Assembly: GCF_945859705.1 (NCBI RefSeq)
Contig: NC_079134.1
Location: 83,956,951-84,020,950, forward strand
Direction: 5' to 3'
From: Episyrphus balteatus
Lineage: Eukaryota; Arthropoda; Insecta; Diptera; Syrphidae
DNA length: 64,000 nt
Below the pieces are notes generated by a model. It searched no databases. It worked only from the letters and a program-made list of their open reading frames with translations, and had not been told where the DNA came from. Shown here piece by piece: positions 10,798 through 19,875 of this stretch. Made by a program: the position numbers and the translations under genes. Each line of letters begins with the position of its first letter. The first letter of the stretch is position 1.

Positions 10798-11123
10798 GGC
10801 CGTGTGTGAATTGCGTTAAATAGTTAACACCGTGTAAATTTTGGACACTATTGAGGTGAATAAAAAATTTTCAGCTGTTAAAAATTCATTGGGGTCTGGA
10901 ACTTCGTTAAATTTGAGTTAAATTTTTTTTGCAGATGGTTTTGTTTTGTTTTTTTTTTATTAAAAAGGAGTTTCATGGCAGAGAAAAATATTAAACAATT
11001 TGAAATTTTTTATTCACCCCAATAGTGTCAAAAATTTTACACGGTGTTAACTATTTAACGCTATAAAAAAATCTCAATAAAGTTACTACTACTACTACTA
11101 TTTAACGCAATTCACACACGGCC
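10798..11123. mobile_element. Inverted-repeat element with GGCCGTGTGTGAATT ends and TAA duplication
   Basis: The arms are about 75 bp, from GGCCGTGTGTGAATTGCG, and match to the other end except that the right arm carries a 36-bp insertion. TAA flanks both ends (10795-10797, 11124-11126). No ORF. This is probably another Harbinger-type MITE. Confidence 0.8.
11062..11097 (+). mobile_element. 36-bp micro-insertion with an 11-bp TSD
   Basis: Inside the right arm of the previous element the 11-mer CTATTTAACGC is duplicated (11051-11061 and 11098-11108). It flanks 36 bp that contain AATAAA and end in a TAC repeat. The intact left arm shows the empty site. This looks like the extreme 3' end of a 5'-truncated non-LTR retrotransposon or SINE. 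Confidence 0.6.
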
Positions 11124-11419
11124 TAAGCAAATTGTAGAAATTGTATTACAGTAAACATGCATAAACCGAAGACTAGGCATTTTCAGACTTTCTGAAAAAT
11201 AAAATTATTAAAAAAACTATATTTTAACACAGAAAATCGACATTATAATGAACTTTTTTTTAAACATTTGGTTCCTTACTTTGCCATTTTTATTGTTTGC
11301 AAATTTTTTGTTTCGATTGTAAACAGTATTGTAAATTGGAAAATTTGGAAATAATTTAAGTATTTATATATTTATGACCAAAACCCGTAGATGAACACAC
11401 TAATAAGACTGGTCCTACC

Positions 11420-12130
11420 CATAAACAAAAAATACCAAGACTGGAAACCATAAACAAAAAATACCAAGACTGGAAACGGCGGTCAACTGACGTTTGCCAA
11501 CAAGCTGCGAGGTGTGGTGAATGTCGTCAATCTATCGTTATGTTCGTGTCCGATGTGTGGTGCATGTCGTGAATCTATAAATGTGTGCGTGTTAACGTCA
11601 TTTAGGAACGTGGTGGCTTTCACAATAGTTCACAGACAACACTGTACACAAAATGGTTTTGGGGGAAAAGACGTACGAAAGTTTCCAGTCTTGGTATTTT
11701 TTGTTTATAATGGAAACTTTCGTACGTCTTTCCCCCCAAAACCTTTTTTGGCAAAGTGCTGTCTGTGAATATATGTGAAAGCCACCACGTTGGTTAATGA
11801 CGTTAACGCGCACCCATTTATAGATTCACGATATTCACCACACATCGGACACGAGCACAGCAATAGGTTCACGATATTCACCACACCTCGCAGCTTGTAG
11901 GCAAACGTCAGTTGACCGCCGAGTTTCTAGTCTTGGTATTTTTTGTTTAAGCCAGAACTATAATTGGCGGATGGAGTCGGATGCTAATGTCAATTGTTGT
12001 TGTATTTCCATAAGTTTCCATCCGACGAGTGCGGTTGCGAGCGCACTCGTCGGATGGAAACTTATGGAAATACAACAACAATTGACATTAGCATCCGACT
12101 CCATCCGCCAATTATAGTTCTGGCTTTATG
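11420..12130. mobile_element. Two CATAAAC-family copies head to head, one insertion unit with 8-bp TSD
   Basis: A forward copy (11420-11709) is followed by a reverse copy (11712-12130). The whole is flanked by GTCCTACC at 11412-11419 and 12131-12138. The left terminal repeat is duplicated in tandem (11420-11448 and 11449 onward). Ends are CATAAACAAAAAATACCAAG. A palindromic hairpin element (11950-12125) sits in the last bases of the reverse copy. Terminal CA...TG with 8-bp TSDs would fit the P superfamily; hAT is less likely because the ends lack its usual CAG start. No transposase is encoded. Confidence 0.8.
11950..12125. mobile_element. Near-perfect palindromic hairpin element (AGCCAGAACTATAATTGG ends), TTA duplication
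   Basis: 176 bp that fold back almost perfectly on themselves around gcggttgcgagcgc. TTA flanks both sides (11947-11949, 12126-12128). A second copy lies at 63703-63876, also with TTA. It interrupts the terminal GTTTATG of a CATAAAC element, so it is younger than that element. Confidence 0.9.
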
Positions 12131-12315
12131 GTCCTACCATTGGACAAACTATATCAAGACTGGAAACTTTCGTAAGTCATACACCTACCATTGGACAAAC
12201 TATACCAAGACTGGAAACTTTCGTAAGTCATACACCCCAAAACCCTTTTTTTACAGTGTTGTCTGTGAATATATGTGAAACCCACCACGTTGGTAAATGA
12301 CGTTAACATGCACAC
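12131..12315 (-). mobile_element. Truncated CATAAAC-family copy with a duplicated end
   Basis: The terminal segment (acaaactataccaagactgg to taagtcatacac) is present twice in tandem with a period of about 53 bp. The copy then stops in the middle at the next element. Its end variant (CATTGGACAAACTATACC) differs from the CATAAAC type. Confidence 0.65.
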
Positions 12316-12576
12316 CCCTTCAAGCAAACAAGTCCGACCACGGTCCGAATCCGCTCCGCCTCAGGCAGAGCTGAAACGGGTCCAAAGATAGCTCAAATTA
12401 GTATGCAGATTATAATCACCGCGGAGCCGATTTTATATGTATTAGTTTTTTCACCACGATTTCGTCTTCGAATTTGTGTTCATACACAAAAAGTTGAAAG
12501 TGTGTGATTGCAACCCCGTTTTTCTCGGTTGGAGTTCGGAGTGCCTTTTCTTAACTGCGTTTTCTTGCTTGAAGGG
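12316..12576. mobile_element. Inverted-repeat element with CCCTTCAAGCAA ends
   Basis: The left end CCCTTCAAGCAAACAAG and the right end TTGCTTGAAGGG are inverted repeats. The interior (agtccgaccacggtccg, aatccgctccgcc, cgcggagccgatt) recurs at 14702-14870 and, on the other strand, at 42178-42604. Non-coding. Confidence 0.7.
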
Positions 12577-12577
12577 C

Positions 12578-12839
12578 CATAAAAAAAAATACCAAGACTG
12601 GAAACTTTCGTACGTCTTTCGCCCCAAAACCCTTTTGTGTACAGTGTTGTCTGTGAATTATTGTGAAAGCCACCACGTTGGTAAATGACGTTAACACGCA
12701 CACATATATAGATTCACGACATTCACCACACATCAATCACGAAAACAACGATAGATTGACGACATTCACCACACCTCGCAGCTTGTAGGCAAACGTCATT
12801 AGACCGCTCAGTTTCCAGTCTTGGTATTTTTTGTTTATG
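12578..12839 (-). mobile_element. CATAAAC-family copy, reverse orientation
   Basis: The copy runs from CATAAAAAAAAATACC to GGTATTTTTTGTTTATG. It shares the family interior (gtgaaagccaccacgttgg; ttgtaggcaaacgtca). No matching TSD is seen, which suggests rearrangement at one edge. Confidence 0.75.
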
Positions 12840-12848
12840 GTCTTACCC

Positions 12849-13392
12849 CCCCAACATCGACAAACTATACCAACACTGGAAACTGAGCGGTCAAATGACG
12901 TTTGCCCACAAGCTCTCAGGTGTGGTGAGTGTCGTGAGTCTATCTATGTGTGAGTGTTGGAGGTGTGGTGAATGTTGTGAATCTATCTATGCGTGCGTGC
13001 TAACGTCATTTACCACAGCAGTGGTGGCTTTCACATATATTAACAGACAACACTGTAAACAAAGGGGTTTTGGGCATAAACAAAAAATACCAAGACTGGA
13101 AACTCGGCGGTCAACTGACGTTTGCCTACAAGCTGCAAGGTGTGGTGAATGTCGTGAACTTATCGTTGTGTTCGTGTTCGATGTGTGTTGAATGTCGTGA
13201 ATCTATAAATGTGTGCGTGTTAACGTCATTTACCAACGTGGTGGCTTTCACATATATTCACAGACAACACGGTACACAAAAGGGTTTCGGGGGGAAAGAC
13301 GTACGAAAGTTTCCAGTCTTGGTATTTTTTGTTTATGGTTTTGGGGTTGAGAGACGTACGAAGGTTTCCAGTCTTGGTACAGCTTGTCGATG
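12849..13392 (+). mobile_element. Variant CATAAAC-family copy split by another copy
   Basis: The ends are the variant catcgacaaactatacc and its complement near 13370-13392. The unit is interrupted at 13075-13337 by a standard copy with an exact 8-bp TSD, GTTTTGGG. This establishes the order: the variant copy is the older one. Confidence 0.75.
13075..13337 (+). mobile_element. CATAAAC-family copy nested in a relative, TSD GTTTTGGG
   Basis: 263 bp from CATAAACAAAAAATACC to GGTATTTTTTGTTTATG. The 8-mer GTTTTGGG is at 13067-13074 and 13338-13345. The open frames in it are not conserved between copies, so I treat the unit as non-coding. Confidence 0.9.
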
Positions 13393-13542
13393 GGTTTGGG
13401 CATCTACAAGCTGTTAGCATAAACAAACTATACCAAGCCTGGAAACTGAGCGGTCTAATGGCGAGGTATGGTGAATGTCGTGAATCTATTGTTGTGTTCG
13501 TGTTCGATGTATGGTGAATGTCGTTAATCTATAAACCACATT

Positions 13543-14028
13543 TCGTCGCCCTAGTATTGGAGTGCCGTATACGCTAAATTGCATTTTTTGAACTAGGTAT
13601 GCAGTCTTATGTTTTCGAAGTTGTTTTTTTCGAATCTGCTATCCGTTTTTTTCTATCTTTTTTCATTGCTGAGATATTCACTATTTTGGCATTTACGTCA
13701 AATTTTGCATGCAATGTAAGAAAATTTTGAGAATTGTTTTGACGTACGTTATGTTTTTTTTTGACGTACGTGTATATGAATAAAAGAAACTTCTGATTTT
13801 CATTTCGTATACGGCAAACTCATTTTGGACAAATATTTAAATATTTTGAAAACTAAACGAATTGCAGATATCCAATGACATTTAAAGACACATTTTAATT
13901 ATATACCATACTAAAATATCAAAAAATACCAGCGGTTAGTTCTTTCGCAATTATCTTCCGAACATTTAAAAACGATTTTCCAAAAATGTAAAAATGGCGT
14001 ATACGGCACTTCATTACTAGGGCGACGA
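13543..14028. mobile_element. Inverted-repeat element with TCGTCGCCCTAGTA ends
   Basis: The 486-bp unit begins TCGTCGCCCTAGTATTGGAG and has a right end complementary over about 31 bp, including GTGCCGTATACG. It sits inside a CATAAAC copy, in which about 18 bp next to the insertion are also missing. Non-coding. Confidence 0.8.
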
Positions 14029-14100
14029 TTTACCAATGTGGTAGCTTTCACATATTATATTCACAGACAACATTGTCCTCAAAAGGGTTTTGGAGGGTAA

Positions 14101-14678
14101 AGGACTTTGCACATGAGAGCGACCAACGAATGAACGAATGGACGAACAATCGAGATTTAACACATTTCTACGACTCAATTTCAAACAAAAAATGATTCAA
14201 ATTATAAGAAAGCAATTGATACTAATGTAAGAATACTAAAATTTGCATTTTGTTTGCTAAAATAAGAAAAATTTGTAAAAACAATTTGGTAGTTACGAAT
14301 TGCAGTTTGGTTGCTACGAATTGTCAAACTCTATTCGCGTTCCACATACCATCCACACTACAACGAATAAATGGTTCGCGCGCGACTTAACCTCAAAATT
14401 ACTCTTGTTTTTCTTTTCTATTCTGAGCCGAAAAAAACAATCCGATTTGGAAATGTTGATTCTGCAAGTTTTCCATCAAATCGAATTTGAGGATGAATAA
14501 TCAATTTTAATAGTTTTACTTTTACTTCTTTGTTTTTTTTTGAGTACACATCCCTGAACCCAATTGACAATTCGTCGCTGTCTGCGAATTGAAATATTAA
14601 CTCATGTGAAAGATATGTCAAAATATGCGACCATCCACAGTTCGCAGTTCGTAGTTCGTAGCTCATGTGCAAAGTCCT
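14101..14678. mobile_element. Inverted-repeat element with AGGACTTTGCACATGAG ends, TAA duplication
   Basis: Ends AGGACTTTGCACATGAG and CTCATGTGCAAAGTCCT are exact complements flanked by TAA at 14098-14100 and 14679-14681. The 578-bp interior has motifs such as GTTACGAATTG and no conserved protein. It is probably Harbinger-type and non-autonomous. Confidence 0.85.
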
Positions 14679-14701
14679 TAAGACGTACGAAAGTTTCCAG
14701 T

Positions 14702-14880
14702 CTTCCCTTTAAGCAAACGAGTCCGACCTCGGTCCGAATCCACTCCGACAGAGTCCGACCTCGACTACGAAACGGGTCCCACGGCGGTTCAAATTAGTAT
14801 GGAAATTATAATCACCGCGGAGCCGATTCCATATGTATTGGTTTCTCCTTCGGCTTTCGTTGGTTAATCTAGTACTATCA
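14702..14880 (+). mobile_element. Partial CCCTTCAAGC-family element
   Basis: It begins ccctttaagcaaacgagtcc and shares the interior of the element at 12316-12576 (ggtccgaatcc, accgcggagccgatt). The right end is not recognisable. From 14880 to 15003 I see nothing. Confidence 0.6.
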
Positions 14881-15011
14881 TCTAATCATGCTCTTCTTCC
14901 TTCTTCCCTAGTAGATACGATTTGTATTAAATTCGATGAAAGTGCGTTCCATTGAAAATGCGCTAGTAAACTACTCTAGTAGTACTTTGCAAACTCCCAA
15001 AAGAACAGGGC

Positions 15012-15270
15012 CATAAACAAAAAATACCAAGACTGGAAACTCGGTGGTCAACTGACGTTTGCCTACAAGCTGCGAGGTGTGAATGTCGTGAACTTATCGT
15101 TGTGTTCGTGTCCGATGTGTGGTGAATGTCGTGAATCTATAAATGTGTGCGTGTTAACGTCATTTACCAACGTGGTGGCTTTCACATATATTCACAGACA
15201 ACACTGTACACAACAGGGTTTTGGGGGAAAGACGTACGAAAGTTTCCAGTCTTGGTATTTTTTGTTTATG
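15012..15270 (+). mobile_element. Intact CATAAAC-family element, TSD AACAGGGC
   Basis: 259 bp with complete ends CATAAACAAAAAATACC and GGTATTTTTTGTTTATG. The 8-mer AACAGGGC lies immediately outside at 15004-15011 and 15271-15278. This is the best reference copy for the family in the window. Confidence 0.93.
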
Positions 15271-15409
15271 AACAGGGCTATTTACATATGCCGCGTTTAT
15301 GAGGCGATTTGAATTCGAATTGAATCAGGACAAAGGGGTATATATACCTGGATCGAATTGAAACCACTTACCGATAAGAAACTTTAATTTATTTAATTTA
15401 ATTATATTT

Positions 15410-16305
15410 TAGATTCTTCTTCTCTCTGTAAGCTTTCCGAGTTCTCTGATGAGGAGTTATTCTTGACACTAAGTTGACGTTTACTGACCATTATAACTTT
15501 ATAGTTAAAAAAGCTAATAAGATTCTTGGTTTTATCAAACGATTTTCTCATGATTTCTGTGATCCCTATGTCCTCAAGCTTCTTTATATTTCTTTTGTTA
15601 GACCTGTTCTTGAATACGGCTGCGTAATATGGGCTCCTTACTATTCTGTTCATACAAATAGACTCGAAGGTATACAGAGGCACAGTACACATAATAAGGT
15701 AATATATTCCGAACGTTGTCAAAATTTGCTTGTCAAAAATGGGCACCAATCTGTCAGGTCTGCCTTTAATTTTTTTTATTTCAATCACAGTAAACAGGAA
15801 ATTTGTTTTTGTTTTAATTTATTAAATGTCATTTAAAAATATTATAAATTGAAAAATAAAAAATTTTCTTCGTGTTTCATCGCGAAAAATGGTAAATAAT
15901 TGTTTAAAAATTAGTTTCGTCGGTATTTTAAACAATTAAGAACTCGGTAGCTGACATTGGTCGCCAAAGTGTCATGTTTTGACAATCTGGCGACCAATGT
16001 CAGTTCGGAATATTTTACCTTTTTATGTGTACTGTGATACAGAGGAGGTTTTTGCCTTTTTGCCTTCGTTTTCTTGCATGGTCCCAAAGATCCATACACC
16101 CACCCTATTCTCACAGACTCTTACTTATAAATCTCTCTTCACTTTTACAACATAGAAAATATATTCAGCTTTGTTTTATTGTCAAATTAATCAATGGTTC
16201 AATAATATGTCCATCAACTCTGTGTCGTCTAAATTTGAGCTATAGTCAAACTAGCATAAGAAGACAATTGCCTTTATATCCGATTTTCAGCAGAACAAAC
16301 CTGCT
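15410..16305 (+). pseudogene. Jockey-clade RT C-terminal region, split by an insertion
   Basis: Before the insertion (15474-15671) the frame reads KKANKILGFIKRF, then FVRPVLEYGCVIWAP. After it (from 16046) it resumes with RRFLPF and ends near IRRQLPLYPIFSRTN. Comparison with the minus-strand relative at 23535-24281 shows the same order of motifs. The catalytic RT core is absent, so this is a 5'-truncated remnant. At about 16305 it joins a second Jockey fragment in frame. Confidence 0.8.
15681..16036. mobile_element. Inverted-repeat element with 9-bp TSD (Mutator-like)
   Basis: Terminal inverted repeats of about 33 bp begin CACAGTACACATAATAAGG. The exact 9-mer ATACAGAGG flanks the unit at 15672-15680 and 16037-16045. 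A 9-bp TSD with long inverted repeats is characteristic of MULE/Mutator elements. The unit carries no transposase and splits the RT frame above. Confidence 0.85.
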
Positions 16306-17462
16306 CACCTTTCTTCATAAATGTTCAAATGCATTAGAGCAGGGAAGGGAAGTAGACTGCGTATACACAGACTTTTCAAAGGCATTTGATCAGCTTAGTC
16401 ATCATTTTTAAACTTAAAGCTTTTGGGTTTCCGCCATTTTTCATAGCGTGGGTAGAATCATACCTTATTAATAGGTCCTATCAGGTAAAATTTAGAAACT
16501 GTCTATCAGATTCTTTCATTGCTCACTCAGGTGTTCCTCAAGGAAGCCACCTGGGCCCTTTTTTATTCATTCTCGCTATAAATGATGTAACATCATGCAT
16601 GCGTTTGAGTGAAATTTTAATATTTGCTGACGACATGAAGATATTCAAAATAATTAAATCTAACGATGATCACGTTCTTTTATAGAACGATATTAATAGT
16701 TTTAGTGTTTGGTGTGAAAAAAATGGTCTAACACTTAACCCAGTTAAATGCCAGACAATTTCTTTTTCTAGGAAACAATTTCCGAGTGTTTTTGATTATT
16801 GCATTTTGCAACAGCAACTTTGTCGAGTTGACCGTTTCAGGGACTTGGGTGTTCACTTTAGCTCAAATTTAGAATTCACTGAACACATCAATTACATTAT
16901 AAATAAAGCTAACTCTATGCTAGGTTTTATTAAACGTTGGGCAAAGGAATTTAATGACCCCTATGTTACACTTTCCTTATATAATTGTTACGTTCGACCC
17001 CATCTTGAATATGCTTCGCAAGTTTGGACTTCATTTTATGAAATTCACATAAGCCGTATTGAATCAATTCAACATAATTTCATAAGATTTGCTCTAAAGG
17101 GACTTCCTTGGTCTGATCCTTATAACCTGCCTCCATATGAACAAAGGATCCAACTTCTTCAGATTCAAACTCTATATCAAAGACGAGTTAATAATGACCT
17201 AATATTTCTCCATCAACTTCTTAATAGATACATTGATGCTCCAACCTTGTTAGCCTGTATCGGGATTAATTATCGCGGAGGGTCTCACCACCTTCGAAGA
17301 TTTGAACTTTTACACGTTGACTTTCATAGAACAAACTATGGCATACATGAACCTCTTAATCGTATGTGTAAACTTTTTAACTTAAACACATCTTATATCG
17401 ACTTTAATATAAGTAAGGTGGGATTGAAAACAAGTTTTCGGACCAGTGCGCCACTATCGTAA
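16306..17462 (+). pseudogene. Jockey-clade reverse transcriptase, 5'-truncated
   Basis: RT motifs appear in order: VYTDFSKAFD (about 16360), SGVPQGSHLGPFLF (16525-16570), FADDMKIF (16622-16645), then GLTLNPVKCQ and DLGVHFSSNLEFTEH, and the C-terminal VRPHLEYASQVW. It is broken by a frameshift near 16408 and a TAG at 16683-16685, and lacks the endonuclease and the RT N-terminus. The stop at 17460-17462 looks like the natural end of ORF2. Host function: none. Confidence 0.88.
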
Positions 17463-17777
17463 TTGATTTTCAATGTCTGTATTAATTTTATAATGTAATA
17501 TATGTTAATTGTTAGTTTTGTATCGTAGTACCTATATATTTTTGTGCATGTGTTATTTACTAACCACTAACACATGCACTTATGATGAGCCTCTGATTGT
17601 AGATTGCAGCTTGCTCTAAGCTCACTACATCGGAAATTTCTGAAGTGTAAAACAAACTATGGTGTGAATAGCCATTAAATCAATTGATTTCAGTCTTCAA
17701 TAAATATTACTTTTTGATGTCATCTGTAAACGACAATGTCAAAAACAAAACATTTAAAGAAAACTTTTTGAACATAT
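17463..17777 (+). other. 3' UTR of the Jockey fragment
   Basis: AT-rich non-coding DNA after the ORF2 stop, with AATAAA near 17700 as a possible polyadenylation signal. A small hairpin (ttagtggttagtaaataac with tgttatttactaacc) lies near 17550. The element's 3' end is not sharply defined before the LTR at 17778. Confidence 0.5.
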
Positions 17778-18152
17778 TGTAACGGACCTTTAGTAATTAA
17801 GAAAATATCCCACTGAACACATCTCAAAATATCCCACTGAACACATCTCAAAATATCCCACTAGACTGGAGGTATGAAGTGCCCTTCCTGGAAAGGAAGT
17901 TTCGAGAGACAGGGACGAGAGCCTTCGAGGACGTTCTCGAGTCTCGAGATTCCGGTATAAAAGGGCAGCGTAGACACCGACCGGATACAGTTTAAAGAAA
18001 GTGAAAGAGTACAGTACAAAGTAAAATAAAGTGTTGCGAATTGTTAGTAGTAAATAAAGTGATTTAAAAGTGTGTTTGTTTGAGCGAATAATAAAAGTAA
18101 ATTGAGTTGAAATAAAGTTTGTTCTTATGTGAACCCGGAATAAAACAATACA
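17778..18152 (+). repeat. 5' LTR of the gypsy element
   Basis: 375 bp starting TGTAACGG and ending AATACA. It has a TATA box (TATAAAAG, 17956-17963) about 30 bp before the likely start region. Against the 3' LTR it lacks 73 bp after TGTAACG and 39 bp near the end. Both gaps fall between short repeats (AACG, TGAAC). It also carries an extra copy of a ccactgaacacatctcaaaa unit. Confidence 0.93.
17956..17963 (+). promoter_or_regulatory. TATA box in the 5' LTR
   Basis: TATAAAAG in a GC-richer context, conserved in the 3' LTR (23019) and the solo LTR (38956). LTR promoters of this type start transcription about 30 bp downstream. Confidence 0.7.
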
Positions 18153-18153
18153 T

Positions 18154-18170
18154 TGGTGTCAGAAAAGTGG
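18154..18170 (+). promoter_or_regulatory. Primer binding site, tRNA-Leu-like
   Basis: TGGTGTCAGAAAAGTGG lies one base after the LTR. Apart from two extra A residues it is complementary to the 3' end of insect tRNA-Leu ending CACTTCTGACA plus CCA. Confidence 0.6.
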
Positions 18171-18302
18171 AATAAAACTTATTTATTTGTGCGAATCAGA
18201 TAATTTCGCGAATAAAATAAAAAGTGCGCGTGTGTTTTAACAATAAACAAAGTGTAAAACATTTTGAAATAAGTAAAAGTGCTCGCGTTTTGAAAAGTTA
18301 AA

Positions 18303-19674
18303 ATGGGTAAAATACTAAATCAGTTAAGTTTGACTGAGTTGAAGGCGGAATTAACTAAGCGAGGTCTTCCTACTGCTGGATCGAAAAATGATCTCATTAT
18401 TCGTCTACAGGATTGTTTAACCCAGAAAAATGAAGATTTGGATACATTTCAATTCGAAGTTGAAATGATAGAAGAACAAGTAAGTACTAGTTCCGATATA
18501 TCATCCATGATGGCTGTTCTCCTTGCAAAATTTGAAGAACAGAAAGAACAAATAGAAAAACAACAGAGTAGTGTTCTAAAAAAAAATGAGGCGCAACGAA
18601 CAGAACAAAAGAGTGAACAACAGAATCTTCTCGAAAAATTGGAAACCCAAAAGAACCTTCTAGATGAACAGAAAAACCTCATCGAAGGTAAGCTTGATGC
18701 TATCGAGAACAAGTTCGTTGCTCTTGATTGCTTCCATCAAAGGTGTTGAAAAACAATCTCAAGAAAAGTTCGAGAAAGTTGAGGAAAAACTCGAGAAAGT
18801 AGAAATAAAATTCGTTGACAAATTGAAAGGAATGGAAGTTAAAATGCAAAGTTTTACCGAAGAACTTGACAAAGTTCGAAAAATTAAGGTGCGAGAAAGT
18901 TCTGGTGAGTATTTAAAGAAGAAAGAAATGCATCCACCAACCTTTGATGGACAAAGTTCTTGGTCGATCTACAAGAAATAGTTTGAGGCAGCTGCCACAA
19001 CAAATGGCTGGGATGACGAAGACAAATGTATAGCACTGACTCTTGCTCTTAGAGGTCCTGCTGCTGAGTTGTTACAAACTTTACCACCAGAAAAGAATGG
19101 TAACTTTAACGCTCTTGTCCAAGTCATTGAAAAACGCTTTGGAGATGGCCATATGCAGGAAGTCTTCCGCGTCCAACTCAATACAAGAGTCCAGAAAAGT
19201 GGAGAAACTCTGCAACAACTTCAAGCAGATATTGAAAGGTTGGCTCATCTGGCATATCCGACAGCAGGAGACGACATTATTAATCAGTTTGCGACAGAAG
19301 CCTTTGTACGTGCTGTATCTGATATAAATCTTCATCGAGCAATTCGAACAGATGGAAAACGTTCCCTTCCTGAAGCATTAGCGTTTGCACTGACTATGGA
19401 AGCAGCAGAACAGGCTTCTCAAGGCGTTCATCGGGTAAGAGAAGTTGCAGTGGAGGAATGCTCTTGTCAAAAACTCGCATTCCAAAGAAACCAACGAGAC
19501 GGAGCTGCTCGATGCTGGAACTGTAACAAGACAGGACATCTCCAGCGGCAGTGCAGATTGCCAAAAAGAAGAACTGCTTGCGAACACTGTGGAAACAGGA
19601 ATATTGCCCCACAACAGGTAAGCGATACAACTAACACTCATGCTCATCTTGATTCCCATTCGGGAAACGAGTAA
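18303..19674 (+). pseudogene. gag: gag with SAP-like N-terminus, coiled coil and zinc knuckle
   Basis: The ATG at 18303 starts a polypeptide whose first 40 residues fit a SAP motif (LSLTELKAELTKRGLPTAGS, then IIRLQ). A long Glu/Lys/Gln-rich region to about 18890 predicts a coiled coil. The retrotrans_gag core follows (HPPTFDGQSSW, LALRGPAAELL, AHLAYP). A CCHC zinc knuckle, CWNCNKTGHLQRQC, lies at about 19513-19554. The frame is broken near 18725 and by a TAG at 18979-18981. SAP domains bind AT-rich DNA. If the motif is real it could tether the particle to chromatin (inference). Confidence 0.85.
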
Positions 19675-19679
19675 GAACC

Positions 19680-19875
19680 AACTTCGAGGGGCAGAAGCTG
19701 GTTTCTGGTATCGATGGCCCCAGAACCACAGTTCAAGTCTCACAGAGTAAACGAGACAACAAAAGTCTGACAGTGGAGGCGACCATAAACAACAAACAAC
19801 ACGTGGCTACAATTGACACCGGTGCCACCGCCTCTATTGTACGAAGAGACTTGGTGAAGATGACATGGCTACATA
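19680..19875 (+). pseudogene. Retropepsin-like protease of the gypsy element
   Basis: A short frame contains VATIDTGATASIVRRDLV with the DTGA active-site motif at 19815-19826. The glycine-rich C-terminal part is not intact because the frame shifts near 19870 into the RT frame. Confidence 0.8.

Larger units (their letters stand above)
13418..14703 (+). mobile_element. CATAAAC-family copy broken by two later elements
   Basis: It starts CATAAACAAACTATACC. The interior continues to 13542, resumes at 14029-14100, and resumes again at 14679-14703 with gacgtacgaaagtttccag. Two unrelated inverted-repeat elements fill the gaps. The expected end is missing because a CCCTTTAAGC element follows directly. 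Confidence 0.7.

Noticed and set aside
11514..13517. Several short ORFs with similar protein sequences (for example ending FVVERRTKVSSLG-like)
   Set aside because: They are frames through CATAAAC-family repeats. They differ in frame and strand and break between copies.
11420..15278. Repeated units at irregular spacing, considered as a CRISPR-like array
   Set aside because: Units are about 260 bp in both orientations with their own TSDs; this is a transposon family in a eukaryotic context.
19081..19743. Minus-strand ORFs across gypsy gag
   Set aside because: They are shadows of the plus-strand gag, which has clear gag core and zinc-knuckle motifs.
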